Assembly (NCBI RefSeq): GCF_000017185.1
Contig: NC_009635.1
Span: forward strand, 622,563-686,562
Source of the DNA: Methanococcus aeolicus Nankai-3
GTDB taxonomy: Archaea > AGJL01 > Methanococci > Methanococcales > Methanococcaceae
Reading direction: 5' to 3'
Length of the DNA: 64,000 nt
Every line of letters starts with the position of its first letter. The stretch's first letter is position 1. The translations under genes and the position numbers were made by a program. Under the pieces are notes generated by a model that did not search any database, had not been told where the DNA came from, and saw only the letters and a list, made by a program, of their open reading frames with translations. Shown one piece after another: positions 29,501-39,587 of this stretch.

Positions 29501-29740
29501 TTATTCTACTATTAATTTTATTGCATCCACAGGACAGGATTCAACACATGCACCACATCCATTACATAAATCTGGATTTAATAATTTTATTACTCCATTT
29601 ATTACCTGCATAATTAATATACTATCTTCATCAGGTCCTGCACCGCCATGCACATTATCGTCCTTTGCATTTACTGGGCATGAAATTACACAATTTCCGC
29701 ATCCATGACATTTTTCAGGATATACTTCCAATTTATACAT
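29501..29740 (-). CDS. fwdG: Formylmethanofuran dehydrogenase ferredoxin subunit FwdG
   Basis: A 79-aa protein with two 4Fe-4S motifs, CHGCGNCVISCP at residues ~11-22 and CNGCGACVESCP at ~59-70. It feeds electrons from the polyferredoxin FwdF to the catalytic FwdBD site that reduces CO2 to formylmethanofuran, the first step of methanogenesis. The assignment relies on size, cluster number and its place 198 nt behind fwdF. The catalytic subunits (A, B, C, D) are not in the window. It could also be a generic 2x[4Fe-4S] ferredoxin. GGTGGTTGA precedes the ATG. Confidence 0.78.
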   Translation of the reverse strand: MYKLEVYPEKCHGCGNCVISCPVNAKDDNVHGGAGPDEDSILIMQVINGVIKLLNPDLCNGCGACVESCPVDAIKLIVE

Positions 29741-29938
29741 TCAACCACCTATGTATCTATTTAATAGTTTTTTTATCTAATTGTATTTTTATCTGATTAT
29801 ATTATTTTATTATTAATCTTGTGTATCGTCCTTTTTATGACATGTTTGATTTGTTATATATTTTACTATAATATGGCCACCATGTGGATCTCAGAACGCA
29901 TCATACATAATTTTAGGATAAGGAACCGATATTATTTA

Positions 29939-31003
29939 TTACTTTTTTAATCTTTCAAATGAACTTTGCCATGCTAATGACTGAACATTTTCCATGTTTA
30001 TGTTTGTTCTTTTAACTGATATTACATCAATTGGGCAGGCTTGCACACAGGCACCACATAATATACATGCCTCTTGAACTACTGCAACTGGCTCAGGTCT
30101 TTGACCTACATCTGTATGTGGTGGGAAGTATAATACTTGACATGGACATACTGCCACACAGGCACCACATGCATTACATTTTTCTGCATCAATGCATAAT
30201 TCTCCTTCAAATGGTTTTTCCACAACTAATGCATCAGCAGGACATACAATTTCACATTTACTACAGGATACACATTTATCTTCATCAATTATTGTCTGTC
30301 CTTTGATTTCTTTGTATATCTCTGGCGTTTTAATTCTAACTGCCAATGGACATTTATAACAAATTACCTCAATAGCATCATGAGGACATGCCTTTTCACA
30401 TACTTTACAATATACACATGTTTCGGTATCTACTACAATATCTGAAAATGGTTTTATGCTTGTTGGGTCATCATTAGGTATTAGCGTAATTGAATCAGCT
30501 GGACAATATTCAGCACAAATGCTACAATATTTACATTTATCTTTGTTAATTGTGATTTCTCCCAATACTAATGTTTCTCTATTAGGGAGCTCCCTTTCAA
30601 CATGTATTGCATCTTGCGGACATACAAGTTCGCACTGCTCACATAAAACACATGCATCTTGATTTAATGTAATGCTTCTTTTTATTTTTGGATATTGAGG
30701 ATATTCTTTTGTAGATGTTCCATTTATCTCTAACTCCATAGCATTAAATGGACATGCTGATGCACACATACCACATAATACACAGTCGGTGCTAATATCT
30801 AATTTTAAATCACTTACCACTCCTTTATAAACTGCTCCCAGGGCTCCCATAGATATTGCCTCGGTTGGACATATATCTTTACAGATTCCACAACCTACAC
30901 AGGATTTATCATTCCAGTTTAAAACCCTTTTTTCTTTTGCTCCATCTCTTATTATCTTGATAGTAGAATCGCTTTTTTCTTTCATAACTTCTATTGCTAC
31001 CAT
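29939..31003 (-). CDS. fwdF: Polyferredoxin subunit FwdF of formylmethanofuran dehydrogenase
   Basis: A 354-aa protein with eight CxxCxxCxxxCP motifs (for example CVGCGICKDICP, CVLCGMCASACP, CKYCSICAEYCP and CNACGACVAVCP), so it should hold eight 4Fe-4S clusters. That matches FwdF, the electron wire that connects formylmethanofuran dehydrogenase to heterodisulfide reductase. An extra CYKCP lies between motifs five and six. It has the HTH-ferredoxin gene 60 nt upstream and fwdG 198 nt downstream, all on the same strand, suggesting one regulated unit. The spacer to fwdG contains a GGCCACCATGTGG palindrome. Confidence 0.9.
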   Translation of the reverse strand: MVAIEVMKEKSDSTIKIIRDGAKEKRVLNWNDKSCVGCGICKDICPTEAISMGALGAVYKGVVSDLKLDISTDCVLCGMCASACPFNAMELEINGTSTKEYPQYPKIKRSITLNQDACVLCEQCELVCPQDAIHVERELPNRETLVLGEITINKDKCKYCSICAEYCPADSITLIPNDDPTSIKPFSDIVVDTETCVYCKVCEKACPHDAIEVICYKCPLAVRIKTPEIYKEIKGQTIIDEDKCVSCSKCEIVCPADALVVEKPFEGELCIDAEKCNACGACVAVCPCQVLYFPPHTDVGQRPEPVAVVQEACILCGACVQACPIDVISVKRTNINMENVQSLAWQSSFERLKK

Positions 31004-31063
31004 TTTATCACTTCGGAATTACACACATATTACGGTTATTGTTATTATAATTAGATGATTTTA

Positions 31064-31510
31064 TTATTTAATATCAATATGTTCGGGACATATTTTTAAA
31101 CATTTCCCACATAAAACACATGACTTATTGTCTATGTTAATTAAATAATTAGTATTATTTATGGAAATAGCATCATATTCGCATTCAAGACAGCCCCCAC
31201 AAAGAATACATGTATCGCTGTTTATCTCAATAGCCGTGCTATCGCCATATATATTTTTTATAATTCGATTTGTTAATTCTTTATCCCTACTAAGAGTATT
31301 TATTATAAATATGCCCTGTTTAATGGGGAGCTCCACAATTTCATTTGCAACGGCCAAAACTTTTTCAGAAGGATATCTACCATTTACATAATGGGATACA
31401 GCAGACCTATCTATTTTTAGATATTCTGCTATTTCTCTTTGTAGTTTTCCTTCTTTTTTTAGTTTTATCGCAATTATTGCTTTAATACCTGATAAAATGT
31501 GTTCGGGCAT
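31064..31510 (-). CDS. HTH-ferredoxin fusion regulator upstream of fwdF
   Basis: A 148-aa protein. Residues ~5-55 form a helix-turn-helix (LQREIAEYLKIDRSAVSHYVNGRYP) like that of Xre/Lambda-repressor or ParB-type regulators. The C-terminal half has two Cys clusters: CILCGGCLEC (spaced 2-2-2, so an odd or incomplete site) and CVLCGKCLKICP (canonical). It is probably a transcription factor whose DNA binding responds to redox state, iron or the clusters' integrity. Being 60 nt upstream of fwdF on the same strand, it likely controls the fwd genes and itself. I know of the domain combination in methanogens but no settled function. Confidence 0.8.
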   Translation of the reverse strand: MPEHILSGIKAIIAIKLKKEGKLQREIAEYLKIDRSAVSHYVNGRYPSEKVLAVANEIVELPIKQGIFIINTLSRDKELTNRIIKNIYGDSTAIEINSDTCILCGGCLECEYDAISINNTNYLINIDNKSCVLCGKCLKICPEHIDIK

Positions 31511-31666
31511 ATTTTTATCTCATTGTAGATTTATTGTATATATGGATAGATATTATAGATAGGTTAGTAATATACACATTTATTTTAATAGTATATATAA
31601 TATATTTCTTATGTCAAATCATAAAATATATATAGTGATGTGAGAGTAGCACACATTAATAAATAT

Positions 31667-32485
<819 letters not shown>

Positions 32486-32544
32486 ATTCTCACAATTTAT
32501 ATATAATAATTATAAATTATAATTAAAGTTAATGGTGTGATATT

Positions 32545-32982
32545 ATGGATTATGTATGTGATTATATTATTAAAAACTACTACCATGTTAAAAATGAAAA
32601 TGATAAAAAAAACAGTGAATCATTTAAAATAATAGAAATTGGAGTTGGATATTATTTCAATATAGCAAAATCACTTAATAATCATGAAAATTTAAATTTA
32701 ATAGTAATAGATGCAAATAATGATGCGGTGGAGAAGGCAAAAAAAGAAGGATTAAATGCCTTTGTTGATGATATATTTAATCCAAAATTGGATATTTATA
32801 AAGATGCAGATTTAATATACTCCATAAGACCCCCGAGAGATTTACAACCGTTTATATTGAATATATGTAAAAAATACGGTATTTCATTATTAATAAAACC
32901 ACTTTACGGCGAAACTCCGATAAATGATTTAAAATTAATTAATTATAAAGGAAATGCATTGTATTGTTTCAATCCATATTAA
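32545..32982 (+). CDS. UPF0146 family protein (Rossmann fold)
   Basis: A 145-aa protein with a methyltransferase-like Rossmann beginning (IIEIGVGYYFNIAKSL, residues ~29-44) and the conserved YSIRPPRDLQPFIL block, then LLIKPLYGETPI. This is the archaeal UPF0146 family. The SAM-binding loop looks minimal and there is no obvious catalytic motif, so its activity is unknown. It starts 59 nt from taw2 on the opposite strand; the shared spacer carries both promoters. GGTGTGATATT precedes the ATG. Confidence 0.75.
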   Translation: MDYVCDYIIKNYYHVKNENDKKNSESFKIIEIGVGYYFNIAKSLNNHENLNLIVIDANNDAVEKAKKEGLNAFVDDIFNPKLDIYKDADLIYSIRPPRDLQPFILNICKKYGISLLIKPLYGETPINDLKLINYKGNALYCFNPY

Positions 32983-33093
32983 TTTTCTATTTATAATTAT
33001 ATTATATATTTATATATATTACTATATTATTATATTATAGGAACTCCTTATATTAAACTTATAACATATATAATATTAAATTATGGTGATATT

Positions 33094-33945
33094 ATGAACA
33101 ATAATATAAAAAACATTCCAATTACAGATAATCACATACATATAGATGGAGTAAATGGATATGGTGCTGAAAAGGTTGCAAAAATCTTTAAAAACGCCGA
33201 CGGAAAGGTAATGATAGTTTTAAACAAACCTGCCTTTAACAATGATTTAAAAAAGCCCATGGACATATTGATAAAAGATATTGAAACCATAAATAAAACC
33301 GTAGATGGTGTAAAAGCTTATGGTTTAGTTGGGGTGCATCCCGCAGAACTAACTGTGATGATAAACAATGGCATAGAATTGGAAGAGGCAAAAAACAAAA
33401 TGATTGATGCATTGGATTATGCAAAAAAACTCATATCAGAAACGGATTATTTAGTTGGAATTGGGGAGGTTGGAAGACCACATTATCCAGTAAGTGCTGA
33501 AATATGGGAATCTTCAAATGAAATATTATTATATGCTATGGAAATTGCGAATGATTTAAATTGTGCCATTCAAATACACGCCGAAAGCACATCGGAAGAG
33601 CAATTTAAAAAGTTAAATAATATGGCAAAATCAGTTAATTTAAATCCAAATAAGGTAATAAAACATCATAGTGATAGCTCTGCCCTAAATTATGAAAAAT
33701 ATAATATATTTCCTTCGATTGTGGCAACAAATCAAATTAATGAAGCAATTACCAAATCCCATAGGTTTGTTATGGAAACAGATTATATTGACGATTTAAA
33801 AAGACCAGGAGTAGTGCTTGGAATTAAAACAGTTCCAAGAAGAACAAAAAAACTGATTGATTTAGGGTTAATTGATGAGGAAATTTGTTATAAAATCCAT
33901 AAAGACAATATTGAAAAATTATATAATATTGAAATTAATTTATAA
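33094..33945 (+). CDS. TatD-related metal-dependent hydrolase
   Basis: A 283-aa amidohydrolase-like TIM barrel of the archaeal TatD-related family. Metal ligands are visible: ITDNHIHIDG (HxH), a Glu in VGIGEVGRPHYP, CAIQIHAES (His), KVIKHHSDSS (His) and METDYIDD (Asp). A nuclease or other phosphodiesterase activity is possible; the substrate is unknown. GGTGATATT lies before the ATG. It converges with the MJ0882-like methyltransferase. Confidence 0.82.
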   Translation: MNNNIKNIPITDNHIHIDGVNGYGAEKVAKIFKNADGKVMIVLNKPAFNNDLKKPMDILIKDIETINKTVDGVKAYGLVGVHPAELTVMINNGIELEEAKNKMIDALDYAKKLISETDYLVGIGEVGRPHYPVSAEIWESSNEILLYAMEIANDLNCAIQIHAESTSEEQFKKLNNMAKSVNLNPNKVIKHHSDSSALNYEKYNIFPSIVATNQINEAITKSHRFVMETDYIDDLKRPGVVLGIKTVPRRTKKLIDLGLIDEEICYKIHKDNIEKLYNIEINL

Positions 33946-33996
33946 TTATATATGTTTTTATATGTTGTGGGAGCTCCCATATATACAACCCAATAA

Positions 33997-34602
33997 TTAT
34001 TTATTTACGGACTTTAAAACTCTAAATCCCCCTTTAATTGTGATTATTTCCACATTTCCATATATTTCTTCCATATATTTTGTTATGGATTTTGCCCCAT
34101 GTTTTGTTTGAATTACAAGCCAAATACTACCATTTTGCTTTAAAATTTCTTTTCCGTCTTTTATTATCTGTTGTATTATATCTTTTCCTGCCTTTATTGG
34201 AGGATTTGAGATAATTAAATCATATTTTTTATTTTTTACATTTTGATATAAATTGCCCTGGACTATTGTTATTTTGTCTTCTTCAAGATATTTATCAATA
34301 TTATTTAGCTTTAAATTCTTTTTTGCAAGATTTACTGCCCTATTATTTATGTCTGTCATAGTGATGCTATTTACTTCATTTGCTATGGATATTCCCACAA
34401 CACCATAACCGCATCCTATATCTAGAATATCATAGTTTTTACCTAATTGTAGGGCTTCTACCAATATTTTAGTCCCTTTATCTATCTTTTTAGGGGAGAA
34501 TATTCCAGAATCTGTTTTAAATGTAAATTTTTTATTTCTAATTATTCCTTCAATGGTGGTTTCATTTCTTGCTGATTCGGGGTTTTCAGAAAAATAGTGC
34601 AT
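33997..34602 (-). CDS. RsmC/MJ0882-like class I methyltransferase
   Basis: A 201-aa SAM-dependent methyltransferase. It shows the opening HYFSENPESARNE, typical of the RsmC/MJ0882 family, SAM motif I DILDIGCGYGVVGIS (~residues 58-72), and the catalytic NPPI in DLIISNPPIKAG, which marks amino-group methylation of nucleobases or amides. The likely substrate is a guanine in rRNA or tRNA, but the target is not established. The spacer between it and the TatD-like gene carries a GGAGCTCC. The gene reads away from argD, to which it is divergent. Confidence 0.82.
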   Translation of the reverse strand: MHYFSENPESARNETTIEGIIRNKKFTFKTDSGIFSPKKIDKGTKILVEALQLGKNYDILDIGCGYGVVGISIANEVNSITMTDINNRAVNLAKKNLKLNNIDKYLEEDKITIVQGNLYQNVKNKKYDLIISNPPIKAGKDIIQQIIKDGKEILKQNGSIWLVIQTKHGAKSITKYMEEIYGNVEIITIKGGFRVLKSVNK

Positions 34603-34765
34603 AATTTCACTTTTAATTATTTTTATATATTATAAATTATTAATACTTTATAAATTAAGTATATCGTATAGTATATGGTTTATAATGTATTGATGTATAA
34701 TAGTTTAATGTATAATAGTACATAGAGACAATATATAATATATTTTATAAATAAATGGTGATTTT

Positions 34766-35974
34766 ATGGATTATTTCTCTGAGATTTATGATAATATCGA
34801 TGAAAAAACAATGATAAAAAATGATAAAAAATACATAATTGGAACATATGGGAGATATGGAATCGTCCCAGTAAAGGGATATGGGATGATTGTAGAAGAC
34901 ATCAACGGAAAAAAATATAAGGATTTTCTTGCTGGTATTGGCGTAAATAATGTAGGGCATTGCCATCCAGAAGTAGTTAAAACATTGCAAAAACAGGCGG
35001 AGCTCCTTATTCATACATCAAATTTATACCACATAATACCACAAGTTCAACTCGGTAAAAAATTGGTGGAATTAACTGGAATGGATAAAGCCTTTTTCTC
35101 AAACAGTGGGGCTGAAGCCAATGAAGCCGCAATAAAACTTGCTCGAAAACATGGGAAAAACAACAACATAGGAGAGGGAGAAATTATTACTATGGAACAT
35201 AGCTTCCACGGTAGAACTTTAACCACAATAACGGCAACGGCAAAACCAGCATATCAAGAAGGATATGAACCACTCCCAAAAGGATTTAAATATGTTAAAT
35301 TTAATGATATTGAAGCACTAAAAGAAGGCATATCAAATAAAACAACGGCAATAATGTTGGAACCTATTCAAGGGGAAGGGGGCATACATATAGCAGATAA
35401 AGAATATTTAAAAGGAGTTAGAGACATCTGCAATGATAAAAATATAGTGTTAATATTTGATGAAGTTCAATGTGGTATGGGGAGAACAGGAAAAATGTTT
35501 GCATATGAACATTATAATATAAAACCAGACATATTAACATTGGCAAAAGCTCTCGGTGGTGGAGCTCCGATAGGTGCAACAATTGCAACGGAAGAAGTGG
35601 CGACTGCCTTTACACCAGGAAGTCATGGAACCACATTTGGAGGAAATCCATTAGCCTGTTCTGCATCTTATGCATCAGTTAGAGTATTAGAAGGACTTTT
35701 AGAAAATACTCAAAATATGGGAGAATATTTTATAACTGAATTAAATAAATTAAAAAATAAATATGGATTTATTAAAGAGGTTAGAGGAATAGGATTAATG
35801 ATAGGAATAGAACTATCATTTAATGGTGGAGATATTGTTAAAAAAATGCTTGAAAAAGGTTATTTAATAAATTGCACATCAGATGTGGTTTTAAGATTTT
35901 TGCCACCGCTTATCGTGGAAAAAACAGATATTGATGGATTGATTAATGCCTTAGATGAAGTATTTTCAGAAATA
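34766..35974 (+). CDS. argD: Acetylornithine aminotransferase
   Basis: PLP-dependent class III aminotransferase of arginine biosynthesis, converting N-acetylglutamate semialdehyde to N-acetylornithine (and possibly the lysine analogue). 403 aa. The PLP-binding region contains FSNSGAEANEAAIKLARKHG and the Schiff-base lysine in TLAKALGGGAPIGA. EHSFHGRTL and FGGNPLACSA are conserved. The final TAG stop (35975-35977) is part of the left end of a MITE-like element, so its insertion probably set the present C-terminus. GGTGATTTT precedes the ATG. Confidence 0.95.
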
Positions 35975-36096
35975 TAGTCAATCTTTAATTAAATATCATT
36001 TATTAGTCAAGGTACCTAAGCATTCTTTAACTGTATTTTATAGTTTAAAGGAATATTTGCTTTTATTCAACACCAAGTGTTCGAAGATTGACTATA
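35973..36096. repeat. MITE-like element, copy A (124 bp)
   Basis: Begins TATAGTCAATCTT and ends with the inverted CGAAGATTGACTATA. The interior is AT-rich, contains the hairpin AACAC/GTGTT with loop CAA and an imperfect hairpin around TTTAACTG...AGTTTAAA, and codes for nothing. It touches the argD stop codon, which it supplies. Copies B (40451-40584) and C (52991-53112) share the ends but not the interior. Confidence 0.8.
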
Positions 36097-36107
36097 ATAA
36101 AATAAAT

Positions 36108-36185
36108 GGAGCTCCAAGGAGTCTCAAACTTGCTTCGCAAGTTTTACGGCTTTAAAATTTCCCCTTGGAAAATGTTAAAGCTCCC
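36108..36185. repeat. 78-bp double-hairpin repeat, copy 2
   Basis: Same two hairpins as 11787-11864. The first has arms AAACTTGC/GCAAGTTT with loop TTC (36126-36144). The second has CTTTAAAATTTCC opposite GGAAAATGTTAAAG. Its left edge is the intact GGAGCTCC palindrome, where copy 1 has GGAACTCC. It lies 11 bp after MITE copy A and just before the start of the transglutaminase-like gene, so it is in that gene's leader. Confidence 0.8.
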
Positions 36186-36215
36186 AAAATATCAATATTT
36201 TTTTCAGGGGGTATT

Positions 36216-37079
36216 ATGAATAAAAATTTTAAGATAATATCTGTATTATTTTCAATTTTCTTAATTTTGTATGGCTATATAGGGGGAATAGGTATATTTA
36301 TAAATCTAGACCCTACAATTAATAAAGATATTAATGAATTGCCAACTTCATACAATGATTCAATATTTGACTATGGAGCTCCTAACTCCAAATTTAAAAA
36401 TTATCATAAATCGGTATATTTACCAAAAAATTATTATAAAATAGCCGATGAAACCTATCCAGATGTAAAAAATAAAGATATTGATTCATTATATGTGGTA
36501 TTAATGAATATTAAATTACCTAATTATAATCGGAACGATTACGACTGCTCCGATGTTTCGGCACAGTTGGACTGGATTTTAGAAGGACATGGTTTTAAAA
36601 CATATCTTGCATCATCTCCATATTCATTGGATAAATATGGAAATATTAATAACAATTCTGGGCACATGTGGTTAATAGTGCAATTAGACAGTGGGGAAAA
36701 AGTTGCTATTGAAAGCACATACTTTACACAGCATTCGTTCCATCCTCCAGGAATAATATTAAGGAAAGATATGAAATATAAAAAATATTCGTATTTATAT
36801 CGGGATTATATAGGATATATAAAAAAATATTCAAATAGCAATTATATACTACCCAATAATTTTGAAGGATATCTTCTATCGTACAAACCTCCAATAGATG
36901 AGAATTATATAAATAAATGTGATTACTACTATTACCATCCTAAATTTATACACGATACACCTGATGAATATATTGAAGGTTATTATGATGGCAATGTTAG
37001 ATATTATATGCCATTATCTGAGTTTGATTGGTGGTCCGATGATTATAATGGATATTTTAAAAACCAGCTTGATGGCTAA
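36216..37079 (+). CDS. Membrane-anchored transglutaminase-like protein
   Basis: A 287-aa protein, with one N-terminal hydrophobic segment (residues ~5-28, IISVLFSIFLILYGYIGGIGIF) acting as signal or anchor, then an extracytoplasmic domain. Residues ~110-185 resemble the papain-like transglutaminase core: Cys in NDYDCSDVSAQLDWIL, His in SGHMWLIVQL, and an acidic residue in AIESTYF as third member. Tyr-rich sequence follows. Start at 36216 is favoured by GGGGGT located 6 nt before. The family could also be a cysteine peptidase; the substrate is unknown. Its 5' region carries the 78-bp repeat, so it may have its own promoter there. Confidence 0.7.
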   Translation: MNKNFKIISVLFSIFLILYGYIGGIGIFINLDPTINKDINELPTSYNDSIFDYGAPNSKFKNYHKSVYLPKNYYKIADETYPDVKNKDIDSLYVVLMNIKLPNYNRNDYDCSDVSAQLDWILEGHGFKTYLASSPYSLDKYGNINNNSGHMWLIVQLDSGEKVAIESTYFTQHSFHPPGIILRKDMKYKKYSYLYRDYIGYIKKYSNSNYILPNNFEGYLLSYKPPIDENYINKCDYYYYHPKFIHDTPDEYIEGYYDGNVRYYMPLSEFDWWSDDYNGYFKNQLDG

Positions 37080-37137
37080 AATTAATATAAATTAAATATG
37101 TATATTAATTGAAAATATTAACAATTTCTTTTATCTT

Positions 37138-38373
37138 TTATTTTCTTTTTGTTTTAATTATTATTTCTTCTTTTTTATAAACAAAACTATCTTTTTCTAT
37201 ATCATTATTAATTAAGCAATTTGCACCAATCCAGCTATTACTTCCTATTTTTACACCAGGCATAAATGAAACCTGTATTCCTGTTTTTACATTGTGGCCG
37301 ATTATTGCCCCAAATTTTCTAACACTTTTAACTTTTTCCTCTTTAATATTTACCATTACTGGTTTGTTATCGAATCTTAAATTTGCTGTAATGGTGTTGC
37401 AACCCATATTACAATTTTCTCCTATTATGCTATCTCCAATATATGATAAATGTGGCACTTTTGAATTTTTCATTATTATGCTTCCTTTTATTTCTGAGGA
37501 ATTACCCACACCTGTATTTTCCATTAAAACAGTATTTGGTCTTATGTGTGCCAATGGTCCAACAATTGCACCAGATTTTATTATTGCAGGTCCCTCTATC
37601 ACAGTATTTGGTTTTATTTCCGTCCCTTCCTCTATTATTACGGCTCCTTCAATTACCACATTTTTCCCGATTTTTCCTTTTATGTCTGTTTTTATGTTTT
37701 TTAGAATATGGGTATTTGCATCTAATAAATCCCATGGTTTGCCTATGTCATTCCAATATCCGTTTAATTTAATTCCTTTTATATTATTTTCTTTAATTAG
37801 TTCCTTAATTGCATCAGTTAATTCTACCTCTCCCCTCTCTGATGGCCGTAATGTTTCCAATATATCAAATATTTTATTTTCAAATTTGTAAATTCCCGCA
37901 TTTATTAGATTAGATTTTGGATTTTTTGGCTTTTCCTGTAATTCTATTATATTATTTTGATTATCCACTACAATAACCCCGAAATTACTTGGATTATCTA
38001 CCTCATTTAGTGTTATTATGTTTTTAACATCATCATTTACTATATTTGTTAAATCGTCATCAAATATTATGTCTCCATTTATTACTAAAAAATCTCCGCT
38101 TATATGATTTTTTGCCATTAATACGGCATATCCTGTTCCGTCTATATCCGTCTGTTCTATAAATTTTATTTTATCATTGTTTTTGAAGTGGTTTATTATT
38201 ATTTCTTTTTCATATTTCACAATTAAATATATATTTTCCACCAGTTTATCAATTTTATTAATAATTCGTTCTAAAATGGGAGCTCCCCCAACTGGCAACA
38301 TTGGCTTTGGTATATTTTCTGTTAATGGCATTAATCTTGTTCCTTTTCCAGCACATAATATTACAGCATCCAT
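37138..38373 (-). CDS. Bifunctional sugar-1-phosphate nucleotidylyltransferase / acetyltransferase
   Basis: A 411-aa GlmU-like enzyme (MJ1101 type), making a nucleotide sugar such as UDP-GlcNAc. The N-terminal nucleotidyltransferase has AVILCAGKGTRLMPLTE (residues ~3-19) and a substrate lysine in the IPKPMLPVGG block. From residue ~230 a left-handed beta-helix of hexapeptide repeats runs to about 400 and should be the acetyltransferase domain. The product would feed surface glycans and N-glycosylation of the S-layer and pilins encoded nearby. Substrate specificity is inferred from the relative. Confidence 0.88.
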   Translation of the reverse strand: MDAVILCAGKGTRLMPLTENIPKPMLPVGGAPILERIINKIDKLVENIYLIVKYEKEIIINHFKNNDKIKFIEQTDIDGTGYAVLMAKNHISGDFLVINGDIIFDDDLTNIVNDDVKNIITLNEVDNPSNFGVIVVDNQNNIIELQEKPKNPKSNLINAGIYKFENKIFDILETLRPSERGEVELTDAIKELIKENNIKGIKLNGYWNDIGKPWDLLDANTHILKNIKTDIKGKIGKNVVIEGAVIIEEGTEIKPNTVIEGPAIIKSGAIVGPLAHIRPNTVLMENTGVGNSSEIKGSIIMKNSKVPHLSYIGDSIIGENCNMGCNTITANLRFDNKPVMVNIKEEKVKSVRKFGAIIGHNVKTGIQVSFMPGVKIGSNSWIGANCLINNDIEKDSFVYKKEEIIIKTKRK

Positions 38374-38505
38374 ATTTTCCCCTATTTTTGTTTTTATAAT
38401 TTTATAATTATTTTTATTATTTTTATTGTCGTTTTTATAATTATCATTTATATATTATATATCACTAACCATATTTATCTTTAAATATAATTTGAGTGTG
38501 AAATA

Positions 38506-39561
38506 ATGAATAATATACTTAAAAATGAAAATAATAACCCATACCATAGCGATAATATCGACCATTTAAAAAAATTATTTAAGGAAAAAAATAATATTCT
38601 ATTTTTATGTCATCATAATGCAGACCCCGATGCAATTGGAGGAGCCCTAGGATTAAAATATCTTGCAAATAGTTTTAATAAAAATAAAAACCCCAATATA
38701 ATCATATCTACAAATTCAGTTAGTAAATTAACTCGAAATATATTGTTGGAATTAAATGAATCTGTGGAAATTGTTAATTATCCTAAATTATTGGACATTG
38801 TTTGTTTTGTAGATACGGCAAGTTTAAATCAAGTTATGATTGACGAAAATAAATTATTGGATAAAAACATAATTTTAATTGACCACCACAAAAAAACAGA
38901 TTTAGTAAATATATGTGATTTGGTAATTGTTGATGAAAATTCTACCTCTGTGTGCGAAATTGTTGCCAATATATTTAAAAAAATTAATATTTATCCCCCT
39001 AAAAATATAAGAACAGCTTTATTATGTGGTATTGTTTATGACACAAAACATTTAAAACTTGCTACGGAGGGGACATTTAATATAATTTCATGGCTAATAA
39101 AGGACATAAGTTTTCAAAAAATATTGTATCTTCTTACACAGGAAAGCGATGAAAGTAAAAAACTGGCACATTTGAAGGCATGTAGTAGGATGGAGCTCCA
39201 TACCATAAAGCAGGGTAATCAGAAATATATAGTTGCATTGTCCAACTCCTCATCTAATGAAGCATCTTGTGCTAAAACTATGGTTTCCATTGGGGCAGAT
39301 ATTGCCTTTGTTGTTGCCGTTAGAAAAAAAGATAAGGAAATAAGAGTAAGTGCTAGATGCAGAAAACAACTTTCAAAACAAGTCCATTTAGGTGGTTTAA
39401 TGGAAAAAATAGCAAAGAAATTAAATGGAAGGGGAGGAGGTCATGCAGAAGCCGCAGGTTTAAATGCAAATTTTGAAAAGGGAGCTCCCAAGGACGAAAC
39501 TATAAAAAAAGTATTAAATTTATGTTTAAATTCGTTTGAAAAAGAATTGATTAAAAAATAA
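38506..39561 (+). CDS. DHH/DHHA1 phosphoesterase (NrnA-like)
   Basis: A 351-aa RecJ-superfamily phosphoesterase. The DHH domain has HHNADPDAIGGALGL (residues ~38-52), FVDTAS and IDHHKKTDLV. A C-terminal DHHA1 domain ends with GRGGGHAEAAGLNANF. The closest functional classes are NrnA-type nano-RNase/pAp phosphatase and archaeal RecJ-like nuclease; which one is not decidable here. It is followed by mptD with a gap of 26 nt on the same strand, so they are likely co-transcribed. Confidence 0.85.
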   Translation: MNNILKNENNNPYHSDNIDHLKKLFKEKNNILFLCHHNADPDAIGGALGLKYLANSFNKNKNPNIIISTNSVSKLTRNILLELNESVEIVNYPKLLDIVCFVDTASLNQVMIDENKLLDKNIILIDHHKKTDLVNICDLVIVDENSTSVCEIVANIFKKINIYPPKNIRTALLCGIVYDTKHLKLATEGTFNIISWLIKDISFQKILYLLTQESDESKKLAHLKACSRMELHTIKQGNQKYIVALSNSSSNEASCAKTMVSIGADIAFVVAVRKKDKEIRVSARCRKQLSKQVHLGGLMEKIAKKLNGRGGGHAEAAGLNANFEKGAPKDETIKKVLNLCLNSFEKELIKK

Positions 39562-39587
39562 TTATAAAATTAAAATACGGTGAAATT

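Noticed and set aside
29870-29920. Possible box C/D RNA on the minus strand between fwdF and fwdG (ATGATGC followed by CTGA)
   Set aside because: Only about 4 nt separate the two boxes and no C'/D pair follows, so it cannot guide methylation.
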